A DNA stretch of 64,000 bases from Virgisporangium aurantiacum. Its GTDB lineage: Bacteria > Actinomycetota > Actinomycetes > Mycobacteriales > Micromonosporaceae. A program made the position numbers and the translations under genes. The notes below the pieces were generated by a model. That model did no database searches, was not told the origin of the DNA, and worked only from the letters and a program-made list of their open reading frames with translations. Shown here piece by piece: positions 25,414 to 34,495 of the stretch (position 1 is its first letter; every line of letters starts with the position of its first letter). The DNA is taken from assembly GCF_016863635.1 (NCBI RefSeq), contig NZ_BOPG01000049.1, forward strand, positions 167,243-231,242. The letters are read 5' to 3'.

Positions 25414-26079
25414 TCAGGCGGCGTCCGCGAGCAGTTGCGCGAGGAGGTCGGGCCTGGTGAGCATCGGCCAGTGGCCGGAGTCGATGTCGACGTACTCGAG
25501 GTGCTTGGCCCTGGCCAGTTCCGGGACGTCACCGGCGGCGATCCAGGCCTGGGCCTGCTCCGGCGTGAACTCCGGGCACACCAGCACGACCGGCACGTCG
25601 TACCGGCGATCGTCGGTCAGGCGCACCGTTCCGCGGGCAACCCCCTCGGGGACGGGGATCGCGGCGCCGGCGAACGACCGCTTCGCCTCCTCGTCGAGGT
25701 CCGCCGAGTCCGCCCCCTCGAACGGCTCCCAGCCCGGGAAGCGCATGACGCCGTCCGCCACCTCGAAGAAGTCGGCGTAGGGCGAGCCGTCGGCGCTGGG
25801 GAAGCCACCGATGAGGCCAACCTTGCCGACCTTCGCCGGACGGGCGTCCGCCGCCAGCCACGCGAGCGTCGAGGCGGCCGAATGCCCCACCACGAAAGGC
25901 GTTCCGTCGGCGGCATCGACGGCGGCCAGCACCGCCGTCACCTGGTCATCGAGCGTGGCCGACCGCTCGGCGGGCAGCGAGACGGGCACGGCCCGGTGGC
26001 CCCGCGCCTCGATGCCCGGCACCACGTCGCGCCAGACGGACGCGTCGAGCCACAGGCCGCCGATGAGCAGAATGTCCAT
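25414..26079 (-). CDS. Alpha/beta hydrolase
   Basis: A 221-aa alpha/beta hydrolase. The nucleophile elbow is GHSAAST with Ser67. The catalytic His lies in DSGHWPML near residue 203, and an acid near LVCPEFT. The short N-terminus (MDILLIGGLWLDASVWRDVV) forms the oxyanion strand. It is read two bases after the DinB-type gene and is probably co-transcribed. Esterase or similar small-molecule hydrolysis is likely; the substrate is unknown. Confidence 0.9.
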   Translation of the reverse strand: MDILLIGGLWLDASVWRDVVPGIEARGHRAVPVSLPAERSATLDDQVTAVLAAVDAADGTPFVVGHSAASTLAWLAADARPAKVGKVGLIGGFPSADGSPYADFFEVADGVMRFPGWEPFEGADSADLDEEAKRSFAGAAIPVPEGVARGTVRLTDDRRYDVPVVLVCPEFTPEQAQAWIAAGDVPELARAKHLEYVDIDSGHWPMLTRPDLLAQLLADAA

Positions 26080-26080
26080 G

Positions 26081-26809
26081 TCAGTTCTCCTTCTCCAGTA
26101 CGGTCAGGTCCCGCTCGGCGTAGTGCCGGTGTTCCCATTCCTCGTTCAGAACGACGCGGAGGCATTCCGCGACGGGGAAGTCGGTCAGTTGCGGCCAACC
26201 GGGGTCGGTGCGGGTGACGGTGGACGCGAGCTGGTCCGCGGTGAGCGAATCCAGGACGCCACGCACGGACGCTGATCGCACGTCCCGCACGGCGAGCACC
26301 TCGTCCAACGAGGGCCGCGCATCGCGGTCCCATGAATGTCCGATCCCGTCGGGCGCCTCGTCCCACGGCAGGTCGAGATCGTGCCACGGGGCCGGATCGC
26401 CGCGGATCATCCGGTCGACCCAGGTGGCCCGGGCGTAGTTGAGGTGCCGCAGCGTCTGTATGAACGACCACTCGTCGCCTACGCCGCGGTGGAGGAGTTC
26501 GGGCGGGAACGTGCGGGCCCGGGCGATCGTTCCGGCCCACAGCCGCTCCAGGATCGTCCACGCCGCGCGGAACCCGTCGACGGTGTCCGGACGCATCGCG
26601 GCCCGCTCCGGCATCCGCCGGTTCAGCTCGGCCTCGACCAGCGGAGCGATGTCGACGCCGTTCACCGCGACGTTCCGCAGCTCGCCGTCGATCTCCACGT
26701 CGACCAGTTCGACCCCGCTCATCCGCACCCCGCGGATCTCGGCGGCGCGGACCCGGACGTCGGCGACACGGACCCGGTAGAAACTCGCGCCTCGCTGCAT
26801 GGGCATCAC
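26081..26809 (-). CDS. DinB-superfamily protein with N-terminal extension
   Basis: A 242-aa protein. Residues 75-240 form a DinB/mycothiol-transferase four-helix bundle with the metal-type histidines in TLRHLNYARATWV and EEWEHRHYAERDL. The N-terminal 65 residues form a pentapeptide-like strand series (VRVADVRVRAAEIRGVRMSG), an unusual addition. Proteins of this fold bind a divalent metal and often transfer thiols. It is divergent from the WYL regulator, a likely controller, with the hydrolase and DUF6939-like genes downstream. Confidence 0.85.
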   Translation of the reverse strand: MMPMQRGASFYRVRVADVRVRAAEIRGVRMSGVELVDVEIDGELRNVAVNGVDIAPLVEAELNRRMPERAAMRPDTVDGFRAAWTILERLWAGTIARARTFPPELLHRGVGDEWSFIQTLRHLNYARATWVDRMIRGDPAPWHDLDLPWDEAPDGIGHSWDRDARPSLDEVLAVRDVRSASVRGVLDSLTADQLASTVTRTDPGWPQLTDFPVAECLRVVLNEEWEHRHYAERDLTVLEKEN

Positions 26810-26859
26810 GCTAGGACCGGATCCGGACGATCTGCTTCCGGAACCGTAAACTCATCGGG

Positions 26860-27783
26860 GTGTCACCCACCGCGCGGGCGCTGCGCGCCATGGAGTTCCT
26901 CCAGAACCGTCCCGGCGCGACCGCCGACGACCTCGCCGCCGCACTGGGCGTCACCGAGCGGGCGGCACGCCGTTACATCGGCATCCTCCGCGAGGCCGGC
27001 ATCCCGGTCGAGTCGGTCCGCGGACCCTACGGCGGGTACCGGCTCGGCCGCGGCACCCGGTTGCCGCCCGTCGTCTTCACGGAGCCCGAGGCGCTCGGTC
27101 TGGTGATGGCGGTGCTCGACGGGCAGCCCGAGCTCGTGGGCGCCGCGCTCGACAAGGTGATCCGGGCACTGCCCGAGAGCGTCGGCCGGCAGGCGAAGGC
27201 GCTGCGCGACCACGCGTCACCGGCGCCCGTCCGGGTGTCGACGCGGCCCGATCCGTCGACCACCAGCGCGCTGGTCGCCGCGATCGCGGCCAAGCGGCGG
27301 GTGCGGGCGACGTACCGGAGCGAGACCGGCCGGGAATGGGACGCCGACGTCGACCCGTGGGCGGTCGTCATCCGCCACGGACGCTGGTACCTGCTCTGCC
27401 ATTCGCACCGCGCCAACGCCATCCGCACCTACCGGATCGACCGCATGCACGACGTCCAGCAGACCACCGACACGTTCGAGCTTCCCGACGACCTCGACCC
27501 GGTGTCCACAGTGGAGGAAAACCTGGGCACCGGGTGGGAGTTCCCGACGCGCGTGGTGTTCCACGGACCGCTGGAGAAGGTGGCGCCGTGGATCCGTCCG
27601 CCGATGGGTCGGCTCGAACCGTTGGACGACGGGTGCGTGCTCACCGGCAGCACCAGCAACCCGGCGATGTACGCGGAGGAGTGGCTGACGACCGTCCCCT
27701 TCGCTTTTCGCGTGGAGGGCGGCCCGGAACTGCGCGCGGCCGTGGCGTCGGTCGCGTCCCGGTTCACCGCCGCTCTAGAGTGA
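26860..27783 (+). CDS. WYL-domain (YafY-type) transcriptional regulator
   Basis: A 307-aa regulator. The HTH_11 domain occupies residues 5-60 (LAAALGVTERAARRYIGILR). The WYL domain spans about 130-205, with HGRWYLLCHSHRANAIRTYRIDR, and a C-terminal WCX segment follows (GCVLTGSTSN). Such proteins often sense nucleic acid ligands or DNA damage and control stress or defence genes. GTG 26860 is the first start, 50 bp from the divergent DinB-type gene. The 3' end overlaps the convergent TPR-lectin gene by 20 bp. Confidence 0.92.
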   Translation: MSPTARALRAMEFLQNRPGATADDLAAALGVTERAARRYIGILREAGIPVESVRGPYGGYRLGRGTRLPPVVFTEPEALGLVMAVLDGQPELVGAALDKVIRALPESVGRQAKALRDHASPAPVRVSTRPDPSTTSALVAAIAAKRRVRATYRSETGREWDADVDPWAVVIRHGRWYLLCHSHRANAIRTYRIDRMHDVQQTTDTFELPDDLDPVSTVEENLGTGWEFPTRVVFHGPLEKVAPWIRPPMGRLEPLDDGCVLTGSTSNPAMYAEEWLTTVPFAFRVEGGPELRAAVASVASRFTAALE

Positions 27784-29005
27784 ACACCTCCGACTTGCTG
27801 CCCCGGCACGTGTCCTGCATGAGCTGCACGCCGCGGTCCTGCGAGCCTTCGAGCACGCCGATGCAGTACCGGCTGCCCGCCACCGACCGCAGCCGGTATC
27901 CGGCCGACGGCGTGGTGACCGGCTCGAACGTGAACCGCTGGTCGGCGGGCCCGTTGGCGCAGGTTGCGGCGGCGAGCAGCAGCCCTTCGGTGGTTCCGGC
28001 GTAGTCGACGTCGGCGCAACCGGTGCCGCCGGAGTCGGTGATCACGATGCGGTAGACGTTGGTGGCGACCGGTTCGATGGTGAACTGCGGCAACGTCGAA
28101 CCGCACGGATGCTGGCCGAGCACCGTGCGTCCGGTGTTCTTGTAAAGCTCCGGCCCTTCGCCCACGCACATTCCGGTGTGCGCGAGGCGGATCAGGTAAC
28201 GGCCGGATATGGCCGTCGGCGCCGTCGTGGTCGGTGTTGTCCGCGGCGGCGTCCGGACGACGCCGCCGGGCACGGGCAGACCCGGGTCGGACGCGCTGAG
28301 CGACGGCGACGCCGATGCGCTCACACCCGACGTCGGTTCCGCCGATGGTGGCGGCCCCACGGGTGCGGCCTGGGGCGGCGACGCATCGTGCGTCTTCCGC
28401 TCCGGAATCGCCCAGACCGCGACCACGGTGGCCACCAACGCGACCAACGCCATGCCGGCGACCGCCGCGGTCAGCGGGAACCGCCGCCGCTGTCGCGGTT
28501 GCGGACCCGCCAGGATCGTCTCGCCCGGCGCCGCCGGGCCGACGGGCGGCAGCGGCAACGGTGGCGGGGCGTCGAACTCACCGGGTACGTCGTCGCCGAG
28601 GTACCTCCGCGCGGCGAGGACATGGTGGTGGTCGGCGCCGAGCGCATCCGGACCGTGCTGGCTGAGCAACCGGAAGTTGCGGCCGGCCTCGTAGGCGTTG
28701 CCCAGTTCGTGCGCGAGCACCGCCAGTTCGTACGCGGCCACGAGCAGTTGCGGATGGGTCGGGCCGTGGGTGCGGTGCCCGACCTCCAGCACCGACTCGA
28801 GCACCCGGCGGGCCTCCGGGAGCGCACCGAGTTCGCGGAGCACCACGGCCAGCCGGGCCTGCGCCGCCAGCACGTCGAGGTGGTCCGGCCCGAGCTCGGC
28901 GCGCGCGGCGTCGACCGCTGCGACGAGCAGGTCGCGGGCCTCCGTCAGGTTGCCGTCGGCGGCCTGGGTCTCGGCCGCGCGCACGGCGGTGGTTAGCTCA
29001 GGCAC
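27764..29005 (-). CDS. TPR, membrane helix and ricin-like lectin fusion
   Basis: A 413-aa protein with an unusual order. Residues 1-135 form kinesin-light-chain-like TPR helices (HLDVLAAQARLAVVLRELG). A proline-rich linker leads to one membrane helix at about 180-202. An extracellular Ser/Thr/Pro linker follows, then a beta-trefoil, ricin-like domain (about 270-413) with repeated Cys and Q-x-F/W-type motifs (QFTIEPV, QRFTFEPV). It probably binds a carbohydrate outside and a protein partner inside. It overlaps the convergent WYL gene by 20 bp. Confidence 0.7.
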   Translation of the reverse strand: MPELTTAVRAAETQAADGNLTEARDLLVAAVDAARAELGPDHLDVLAAQARLAVVLRELGALPEARRVLESVLEVGHRTHGPTHPQLLVAAYELAVLAHELGNAYEAGRNFRLLSQHGPDALGADHHHVLAARRYLGDDVPGEFDAPPPLPLPPVGPAAPGETILAGPQPRQRRRFPLTAAVAGMALVALVATVVAVWAIPERKTHDASPPQAAPVGPPPSAEPTSGVSASASPSLSASDPGLPVPGGVVRTPPRTTPTTTAPTAISGRYLIRLAHTGMCVGEGPELYKNTGRTVLGQHPCGSTLPQFTIEPVATNVYRIVITDSGGTGCADVDYAGTTEGLLLAAATCANGPADQRFTFEPVTTPSAGYRLRSVAGSRYCIGVLEGSQDRGVQLMQDTCRGSKSEVFTLERR

Positions 29006-29056
29006 GTCGATATGCTGCCGGGTCTGTCGGCAATACGCCAGTCCTCATCGCTCGCA

Positions 29057-29920
29057 TTAGGCAACGCCGAGCACCTCCGACAATGTCGCCGGCACCAGAC
29101 CCTTCTCCGCCAGACCGGCCAGGATCAGCGGCAGCGCCTCGTCGGTGTACTGGGCGTTCGCCTCGGTGACGTGCATGATGACGACCGATCCCGGCTTCAC
29201 CGTCGACAGCACCGCCCGCACGATGGGTTGGTACGCGGTGGCGAACGGGTCGCCGCTCACCACGTCGCCGTCGACCACGGTGAGGCCGAGCGGCGCCAGC
29301 GCGCCCAGCGCCGCCTGATCGTGGCACAGGCCGGGAAAGCGGAAGTACCGGGTCTGCCGGCCGTGATGGGACTCGACGATGCGGAACGTCTTCGCCACGT
29401 CCTCGGTCATCAGGTTGCTCGGCACCTGGCCCAGCGAATAGCACTTCGGCGTGAAGCCCTGGTGACCGTAGGAGTGGTTGGCCAGTTCGAAGTTGGGGTT
29501 CGCGGCCAGCCGGTCGGTCAGCTCCGGGTACTGCTCGACCCACATGCCGGTGAGGAAGAACGTCGCCGGGATCTTCTGCCGTTCCAGCATGTCGATGATG
29601 GGAAGGTTGGCGTAGGAGCGCACCGCGCCCGAGGCGAGCTGGGCCTTCATCGCGGTGGTCATGTCGGCGTCGAACGTCAGCGCGACCTTGTTTCCGGTGC
29701 GCGGCCCGTTGTCGACGACGCGCGGCAGCGTTCCCGGCCGCGAATGACCCGGCGGTGGCCCGGAGGAACTCGGCACGCCCGACGGTTCGCCGGAAGGACC
29801 GGAAGACCGGGCTATCGGTTTTCCGTGACCCAACGGCTGCGGTTGGTCACTCGTGCCGTTGCATCCCGTCAGAAAAAGGGCCGCAGCGCACAGCAACCCG
29901 AGAATCCCCCGCGTTCCCAC
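29057..29920 (-). CDS. Polysaccharide deacetylase lipoprotein
   Basis: A 287-aa secreted lipoprotein. The lipobox LFLTGC (Cys20) follows a short signal peptide, and a Ser/Gly/Pro-rich linker leads to a NodB-homology carbohydrate esterase 4 domain. The TFDAD motif supplies the catalytic base and metal Asp, and HSYGH the two metal histidines. FRFPGLCH is motif 3, and the C-terminal VIMHV holds the late His. It probably removes acetyl groups from peptidoglycan or an exopolysaccharide. It is next to, and co-directional with, an acyltransferase gene 12 bp upstream. Confidence 0.9.
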   Translation of the reverse strand: MGTRGILGLLCAAALFLTGCNGTSDQPQPLGHGKPIARSSGPSGEPSGVPSSSGPPPGHSRPGTLPRVVDNGPRTGNKVALTFDADMTTAMKAQLASGAVRSYANLPIIDMLERQKIPATFFLTGMWVEQYPELTDRLAANPNFELANHSYGHQGFTPKCYSLGQVPSNLMTEDVAKTFRIVESHHGRQTRYFRFPGLCHDQAALGALAPLGLTVVDGDVVSGDPFATAYQPIVRAVLSTVKPGSVVIMHVTEANAQYTDEALPLILAGLAEKGLVPATLSEVLGVA

Positions 29921-29932
29921 GGCCGGATGATG

Positions 29933-31126
29933 TCACGCCCGGATCCCGAAAAGGAAGCGGGTCGGGCGGGTGCGCCGGACAACTAGGTCGTAGACGGCGA
30001 ACATGATGACGAACGACACCACCACAATCACCAGATACTTCACCACCATCGGCGCCGACCAGCCCACCACGAAGTACGCCACGGCCACGACGATCGGCTG
30101 GTGAAGAATGTAGAGCGGCAGTGCGGCCGTCCCCAGATAGGCGAAGACGCGGCGCCGACGCCCCGGTTCGGGGCCCGCCACCGAAGGCTCCGGGCGTTCC
30201 CTGTCCAGGAGCCCGAGGATCGCGACCAGCCAGCACCACCCGGCCAGGCCGAACGCGATCCGGCCCAGCACCGACGGCGCGTCCATGTCGAGGAACGCGT
30301 CGCCCTCCGTCGCGTTGAACCCGATGCCGGCCGCGCCGAACAGCACCACGCCGATCACCGCGGCGGGAACGGCGTCGCGCCGCACCGCGGTACGGAACCG
30401 GTCGTCGCCGGCCAGCACCATCCCGTAGAGGAACAGCAGCAGGTAGGCCCAGCGGCTCCAGCCCGCGAACGACTCCTCCATCCCCAGTAGCGCGCCGATC
30501 ACGGCCAGTGGTATCGCCGGGAGCAGGATGACGCCGCGCCGCGCCACCGCCCCGGCCATCGCGTCGCGCGCCCGCCCTGCCCACGGGAGCGGCACCCACG
30601 TCGCCACCGCCGTCACCATCAACGTGAACGCCAGCAACAGGACGACGAACCACAGGTGTCCGGTCTCGAACTGCTCGCCCCGCACCAGGAACGGGAAGTC
30701 GCCGAGACTGAAGTGCACGTCGTAGAACTCGCCGAGGAACTGCAGGTACGAGTCGTCGTAGCCGGGGTCGGCGGCCCGCAACCGCAACCACTGCGGCGAC
30801 GGCAGAATCGTCAGGATCGCGAAGAGCAACGGAACACCCAACCGCAACAGACGCTCCGCGGCCAGCCCGCGCGGACCCCGCCGCCGCAACGAGTACCACG
30901 TGCCGACGCCCGAGATCAGGAACAGCGCGGGCATCGCCCACACGACGCACAGCCCGGCGATGATCGTGGTGACGTCGGTGGTCTCCGGGTTCTTCACATA
31001 GAAGTCGTCGCGGGCGTCGAACACCAGCGATGCGTGGAAGAAGACGAGACCGAGCACCACCACCAGGCGAATGACGTCGAGCTCGGGCCGCCGGACCGTT
31101 CTCACCTGAGCGTGCGGTTCCCCCAT
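29933..31126 (-). CDS. Membrane acyltransferase (acyltransferase-3 family)
   Basis: A 397-aa polytopic protein with about ten membrane helices. The conserved N-terminal His-containing motif (LDVIRLVVVLGLVFFHASLV) is characteristic of OafA-like O-acetyltransferases. It probably acetylates a cell-surface glycan or glycolipid. It is immediately upstream of a secreted deacetylase, so the pair may set the acetylation state of one envelope polymer; that link is inference. Confidence 0.88.
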   Translation of the reverse strand: MGEPHAQVRTVRRPELDVIRLVVVLGLVFFHASLVFDARDDFYVKNPETTDVTTIIAGLCVVWAMPALFLISGVGTWYSLRRRGPRGLAAERLLRLGVPLLFAILTILPSPQWLRLRAADPGYDDSYLQFLGEFYDVHFSLGDFPFLVRGEQFETGHLWFVVLLLAFTLMVTAVATWVPLPWAGRARDAMAGAVARRGVILLPAIPLAVIGALLGMEESFAGWSRWAYLLLFLYGMVLAGDDRFRTAVRRDAVPAAVIGVVLFGAAGIGFNATEGDAFLDMDAPSVLGRIAFGLAGWCWLVAILGLLDRERPEPSVAGPEPGRRRRVFAYLGTAALPLYILHQPIVVAVAYFVVGWSAPMVVKYLVIVVVSFVIMFAVYDLVVRRTRPTRFLFGIRA

Positions 31127-31179
31127 GCCGTCATCCTGGCAGTTCCGAAACGCCTGGAGGATCGCCCGGATGTCCGACG

Positions 31180-33801
31180 CTACCGCCGCGCGGTCGCCGC
31201 GGTCGGATGCAGAGAGCGGGGGATCGCCGCGAGGAGATCCCGCGCGCTGACCGGCTTGTGCAGCAGGATCACGTCGTCGGGCAGCGCGCTGCGGGCGGCG
31301 AGGATCGACTCGGCGTAGCCGGACATGTAGATGACCGGCAGCCCGGGCCGCTCCCGGTGGATCTCGGCCGCCAGCGCCGGCCCGTGCAGGTCCGGCATCA
31401 CCACGTCGGTGAGCAGCAGTTCGATCGCGGGATGCGTCGCGACGAACGAGCGGGCCTCGTCGACGGTGGCCGCCGACAGAACGGTGTAGCCGTGCCGGTC
31501 GAGGATCCGCTCGGTCAGCGCGCGCAGGCTGTCGTTGTCCTCGACGAGCAGGATCGTCTCTCCGGCGCCACCCGGGTCGTCGCCCGGAGTCGGCTCGCCG
31601 CGGTCGGTGGTTTCTTCGGTGACCGGGAGCAGCGCGGCGAACGTGGTGCCGTGCCCGGGTTCCGAGTAGATCTGGGCGTGCCCGCCGAACTGGGTGATGA
31701 TGCCGTAGATGGTCGCCAGGCCGAGCCCGGTCCCGTGGCCCTTGGGTTTGGTGGTGAAGAACGGCTCGAACGCCCGCTCCAGCGTCGCCTTGCTCATGCC
31801 TTCACCGGTGTCGCTGACCCGCAGCCGCGCGTAGCGGCCGGTGTGCAGGCCCGGGTGGTGGGCGGCGTAGTGGGCGTCGACGGTGATCATGTCGGTGTCG
31901 ATGGTGAGCGTGCCGCCGGTGGGCATGGCGTCGCGCGCGTTCACGGCGAGGTTCACCAGCACCTGTTCGAGCCGGCCCGCGTCGGCCTTGATGGGGCGGG
32001 AGTCGTCGGTGAGCTCGGTGATCAGCGTGATGTCCTCGCCGAGGGTGCGGCGCAGCAGCTTCTCCACCCCGGCCACCACGGTGTTGAGGTCGAGCACCCG
32101 CAGTTCGGTCACCGCGTCGGCGCGCGCGAACGCGAGGAGTTGACGGGTCAGCCCGGCGGCCCGGTCGCCGGCCGCCACGATCTCCAGCAGGTCGTGGTGC
32201 AGTTCCCGCAGCGCCGGGTTCGTGACGGCCATCGGTTCGACGTCGGCGGCGGACATGCTCGCGTATCCGTTGATGATTCCGAGCAGGTTGTTGAAGTCGT
32301 GTGCCACGCCGCCGGCGAGCTGTCCCAGGCTTTCCAGCCGTTCCGACTGGCGCAGCCGGCGGTCGAGGTGTTCCCGTTCGGTGACGTCGTCGATGACCGC
32401 GCACCGGACCTTGCGACCGTTGAACGAGGTGATGTGGGAGGTGACGTCGACCTCGGTGACCGTGCCGTCGCGCTTGAGGTTGCGTTGCCGGTGCGCGCGG
32501 TCGACCGGCCCGGCGGCCCGGATCGCCTGTTCGACCGCGGCGGCGTCGTCCTTCGGGCAGAGGCCGGTGACGCTCATGGCGAGCAGTTCCTCGCGGGCGT
32601 GGCCGTAGTAGCGCACGGCCGCGTCGTTGACCGCGACGATCGTCAGATCGTGCGTGTCGAACAGGTACATCGGGAACGGGCTGGCGTCGAACATCTGGCG
32701 GTAGTTGCGCTCGTGCTCCCGGGCGGTGTCCTCGGCGCGGCGCCGCTCGACGAGCTCGTGGTCCACGGCGATCAGCAGGTTGCTGAACTCGGTGCTGAGG
32801 TCGCTGATCTCGCGCGGGCCGGCGACGGACATGGTCCCGTCGAAGCCGGTTGATGTCGAGGCCCGGCGCACCGCCGCGCGCAGCCTGCCGATCGGGCGGG
32901 TGATGCTGCGGTACACCAACCAGGTGGCCAGCAGGCCGGCGAGCAGGCCGGCCGCGGCGATGGGAGCCTGGCGCCGGGCCAGCCGGTGCGCGAGGGCCAA
33001 CGCCTGGGCCCGGTCGGCCCCGGCGAACACGACCCAGTCGGTGCCTTCGATGCCGGCCCGTGCGTACACGCGCCGGCGTCCCTCCACATCGGTTCCGCTT
33101 CCGAACCGGCTGTCGCGCAGGGGTTTGCCGGCCCACCGGCCCGGGTCGGGCCACCGCGTCACGATCACGCCGTTGCCGGCCGTCACCAGCAGTTCGAGGC
33201 CGCGCGCCCCACCGAACAACTCGCCCGCGGTGGCCGCGAGCGAACCGAGATCGACGAACGCGGCCGCGACGCCCAGGCCGGGTACCGGCACGGTGATCAG
33301 GAGAGCGGACCGGCCGGTGCGGCCGTCCACCGTGGGCCCGGTGATCGTGGACGCGCGGGCAGCGTCGCCCAGCCACGACGCCCCGACGTACGGGCTGGCG
33401 GCCCCCGCCGGGAGCGGCTGCGAGGAACACACCATCGTGCCGTCGAGACGCAGCACATCGAGGTGCCCGTCGTCGGCACCGCCCAGATTGAACGCGAGCC
33501 GGCAGGCCGACGGGTCCACGAAGAGCTGACCTATTCCCGGGTTCGACGCGAGACCGTCCACAGTGGACCGAACCACGGCGAGACTGTGACCGATCTGCTC
33601 GGCCGCCTTGCCGGCACCGAACCCGGCGTCCTGCCGTGCCGACGCGATCGCGTCCCGGTCCGCCTGCGCCCAACCCGACCAGCCGGCGATTCCCGCGGTC
33701 ACCGTGAACAACACCAGCAACCACACCAGATAAACCCGTAGTGGCCATCGGCCCCGGTGGGCCACGGATTCCGCACCGGTGCCACGAGCTCCCGGGTTCA
33801 C
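31180..33801 (-). CDS. Hybrid sensor histidine kinase/response regulator
   Basis: An 873-aa membrane kinase. Membrane helices lie near residues 22-45 and 278-300 and bracket a Cache-like extracellular sensor. A HAMP-like linker and a PAS domain follow. The HisKA motif is GGVAHDFNNLLGIINGY; the catalytic domain has NLAVNARDAMP, DTGEGM and GTGLGLATIYGI. A C-terminal receiver domain (LLVEDNDSLRALTERI, phospho-Asp in LLTDVVMPDLHG, Lys in LLHKPVS) makes it a hybrid kinase of the chemotaxis/development type. No partner regulator is adjacent. Confidence 0.92.
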   Translation of the reverse strand: MNPGARGTGAESVAHRGRWPLRVYLVWLLVLFTVTAGIAGWSGWAQADRDAIASARQDAGFGAGKAAEQIGHSLAVVRSTVDGLASNPGIGQLFVDPSACRLAFNLGGADDGHLDVLRLDGTMVCSSQPLPAGAASPYVGASWLGDAARASTITGPTVDGRTGRSALLITVPVPGLGVAAAFVDLGSLAATAGELFGGARGLELLVTAGNGVIVTRWPDPGRWAGKPLRDSRFGSGTDVEGRRRVYARAGIEGTDWVVFAGADRAQALALAHRLARRQAPIAAAGLLAGLLATWLVYRSITRPIGRLRAAVRRASTSTGFDGTMSVAGPREISDLSTEFSNLLIAVDHELVERRRAEDTAREHERNYRQMFDASPFPMYLFDTHDLTIVAVNDAAVRYYGHAREELLAMSVTGLCPKDDAAAVEQAIRAAGPVDRAHRQRNLKRDGTVTEVDVTSHITSFNGRKVRCAVIDDVTEREHLDRRLRQSERLESLGQLAGGVAHDFNNLLGIINGYASMSAADVEPMAVTNPALRELHHDLLEIVAAGDRAAGLTRQLLAFARADAVTELRVLDLNTVVAGVEKLLRRTLGEDITLITELTDDSRPIKADAGRLEQVLVNLAVNARDAMPTGGTLTIDTDMITVDAHYAAHHPGLHTGRYARLRVSDTGEGMSKATLERAFEPFFTTKPKGHGTGLGLATIYGIITQFGGHAQIYSEPGHGTTFAALLPVTEETTDRGEPTPGDDPGGAGETILLVEDNDSLRALTERILDRHGYTVLSAATVDEARSFVATHPAIELLLTDVVMPDLHGPALAAEIHRERPGLPVIYMSGYAESILAARSALPDDVILLHKPVSARDLLAAIPRSLHPTAATARR

Positions 33802-33860
33802 AAACTGACGTTACCGCCGAAGCTGGTGGCGGTTGTGCGCTTGGTGAAACCGGCTTGCAT

Positions 33861-33880
33861 TGTACCTACTGGTATGTACA
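33861..33880. promoter_or_regulatory. TetR operator upstream of the GAPDH operon
   Basis: The site TGTACCTACTGGTATGTACA ends 10 bases before the TetR start codon. Outer TGTAC/GTACA arms are perfect, and a looser GCATT/AATGC pair flanks them. It fits the operator for the TetR gene that begins at 33891, giving autorepression of the TetR-GAPDH operon. Confidence 0.65.
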
Positions 33881-33890
33881 GAATGCCGGC

Positions 33891-34490
33891 ATGGACTCGC
33901 GACAACTGCTCGTCGAGACGATGAGCGAGCTCATGTGGGAGCGCGGCTACGCCGATACGAGCCCGCGTGACGTGCGCGAACGGTCCGGTGTGGGCCAGGG
34001 CAGCATGTACCACCACTTCCCGACCAAGCGCGACCTGGCGCTGGCCGCCCTGGAGCGCAACGTCGCCGACCTGCTGCCGGCCACCTCGGAGCTCGACGGT
34101 CCCGGCAGCCCGATGGCCCGGATCGAGGCGTACCTGATGCGTCCCCGGGCCGCCCTCAGGGGCTGCAAGGTCGGCCGGATGACCCAGGACCCGCAGGTCC
34201 GCGAGGACCCGGTGCTGCTCGCCCCGGTGGCGCGCGCGTTCACACAGGTGCACCTCGGCTGGGCGAAGGCGCTCCGCGAGGCGGTCACCGCCGGCGAACT
34301 GCGGGCCGACCTTGATCCCGAGCGCCTCGCCCACACCCTGATGGCCGTCCTGCAGGGCGGCTACGTGCTCGCGATCGCGCAGCAGGACCCGGGCCCGTTC
34401 GACGACGCCCGCGCCGGCGCCCTCGACCTGCTCCGGGCGGCGGCACCAGCCAACAACGTTCGCGTGAGCGAACGAAACAGGAGGAACTGA
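33891..34490 (+). CDS. TetR-family repressor upstream of GAPDH
   Basis: A 199-aa repressor. Helix-turn-helix residues are at 22-50 (RDVRERSGVGQGSMYHHFPT), in the subgroup with GSMYHHF, and a TetR_C-type ligand domain follows. A longer in-frame reading from 33741 overlaps the divergent kinase gene and lacks a domain, so ATG 33891 is chosen. It is followed 5 bp later by the GAPDH gene, almost surely co-transcribed. The inverted repeat just upstream suggests self-repression. Confidence 0.9.
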   Translation: MDSRQLLVETMSELMWERGYADTSPRDVRERSGVGQGSMYHHFPTKRDLALAALERNVADLLPATSELDGPGSPMARIEAYLMRPRAALRGCKVGRMTQDPQVREDPVLLAPVARAFTQVHLGWAKALREAVTAGELRADLDPERLAHTLMAVLQGGYVLAIAQQDPGPFDDARAGALDLLRAAAPANNVRVSERNRRN

Positions 34491-34495
34491 ACGTC

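Noticed and set aside
1194..33567. Replication origin from DnaA-box-like TCCACA words
   Set aside because: The copies are tens of kilobases apart and inside genes, and no dnaA or dnaN gene is present.
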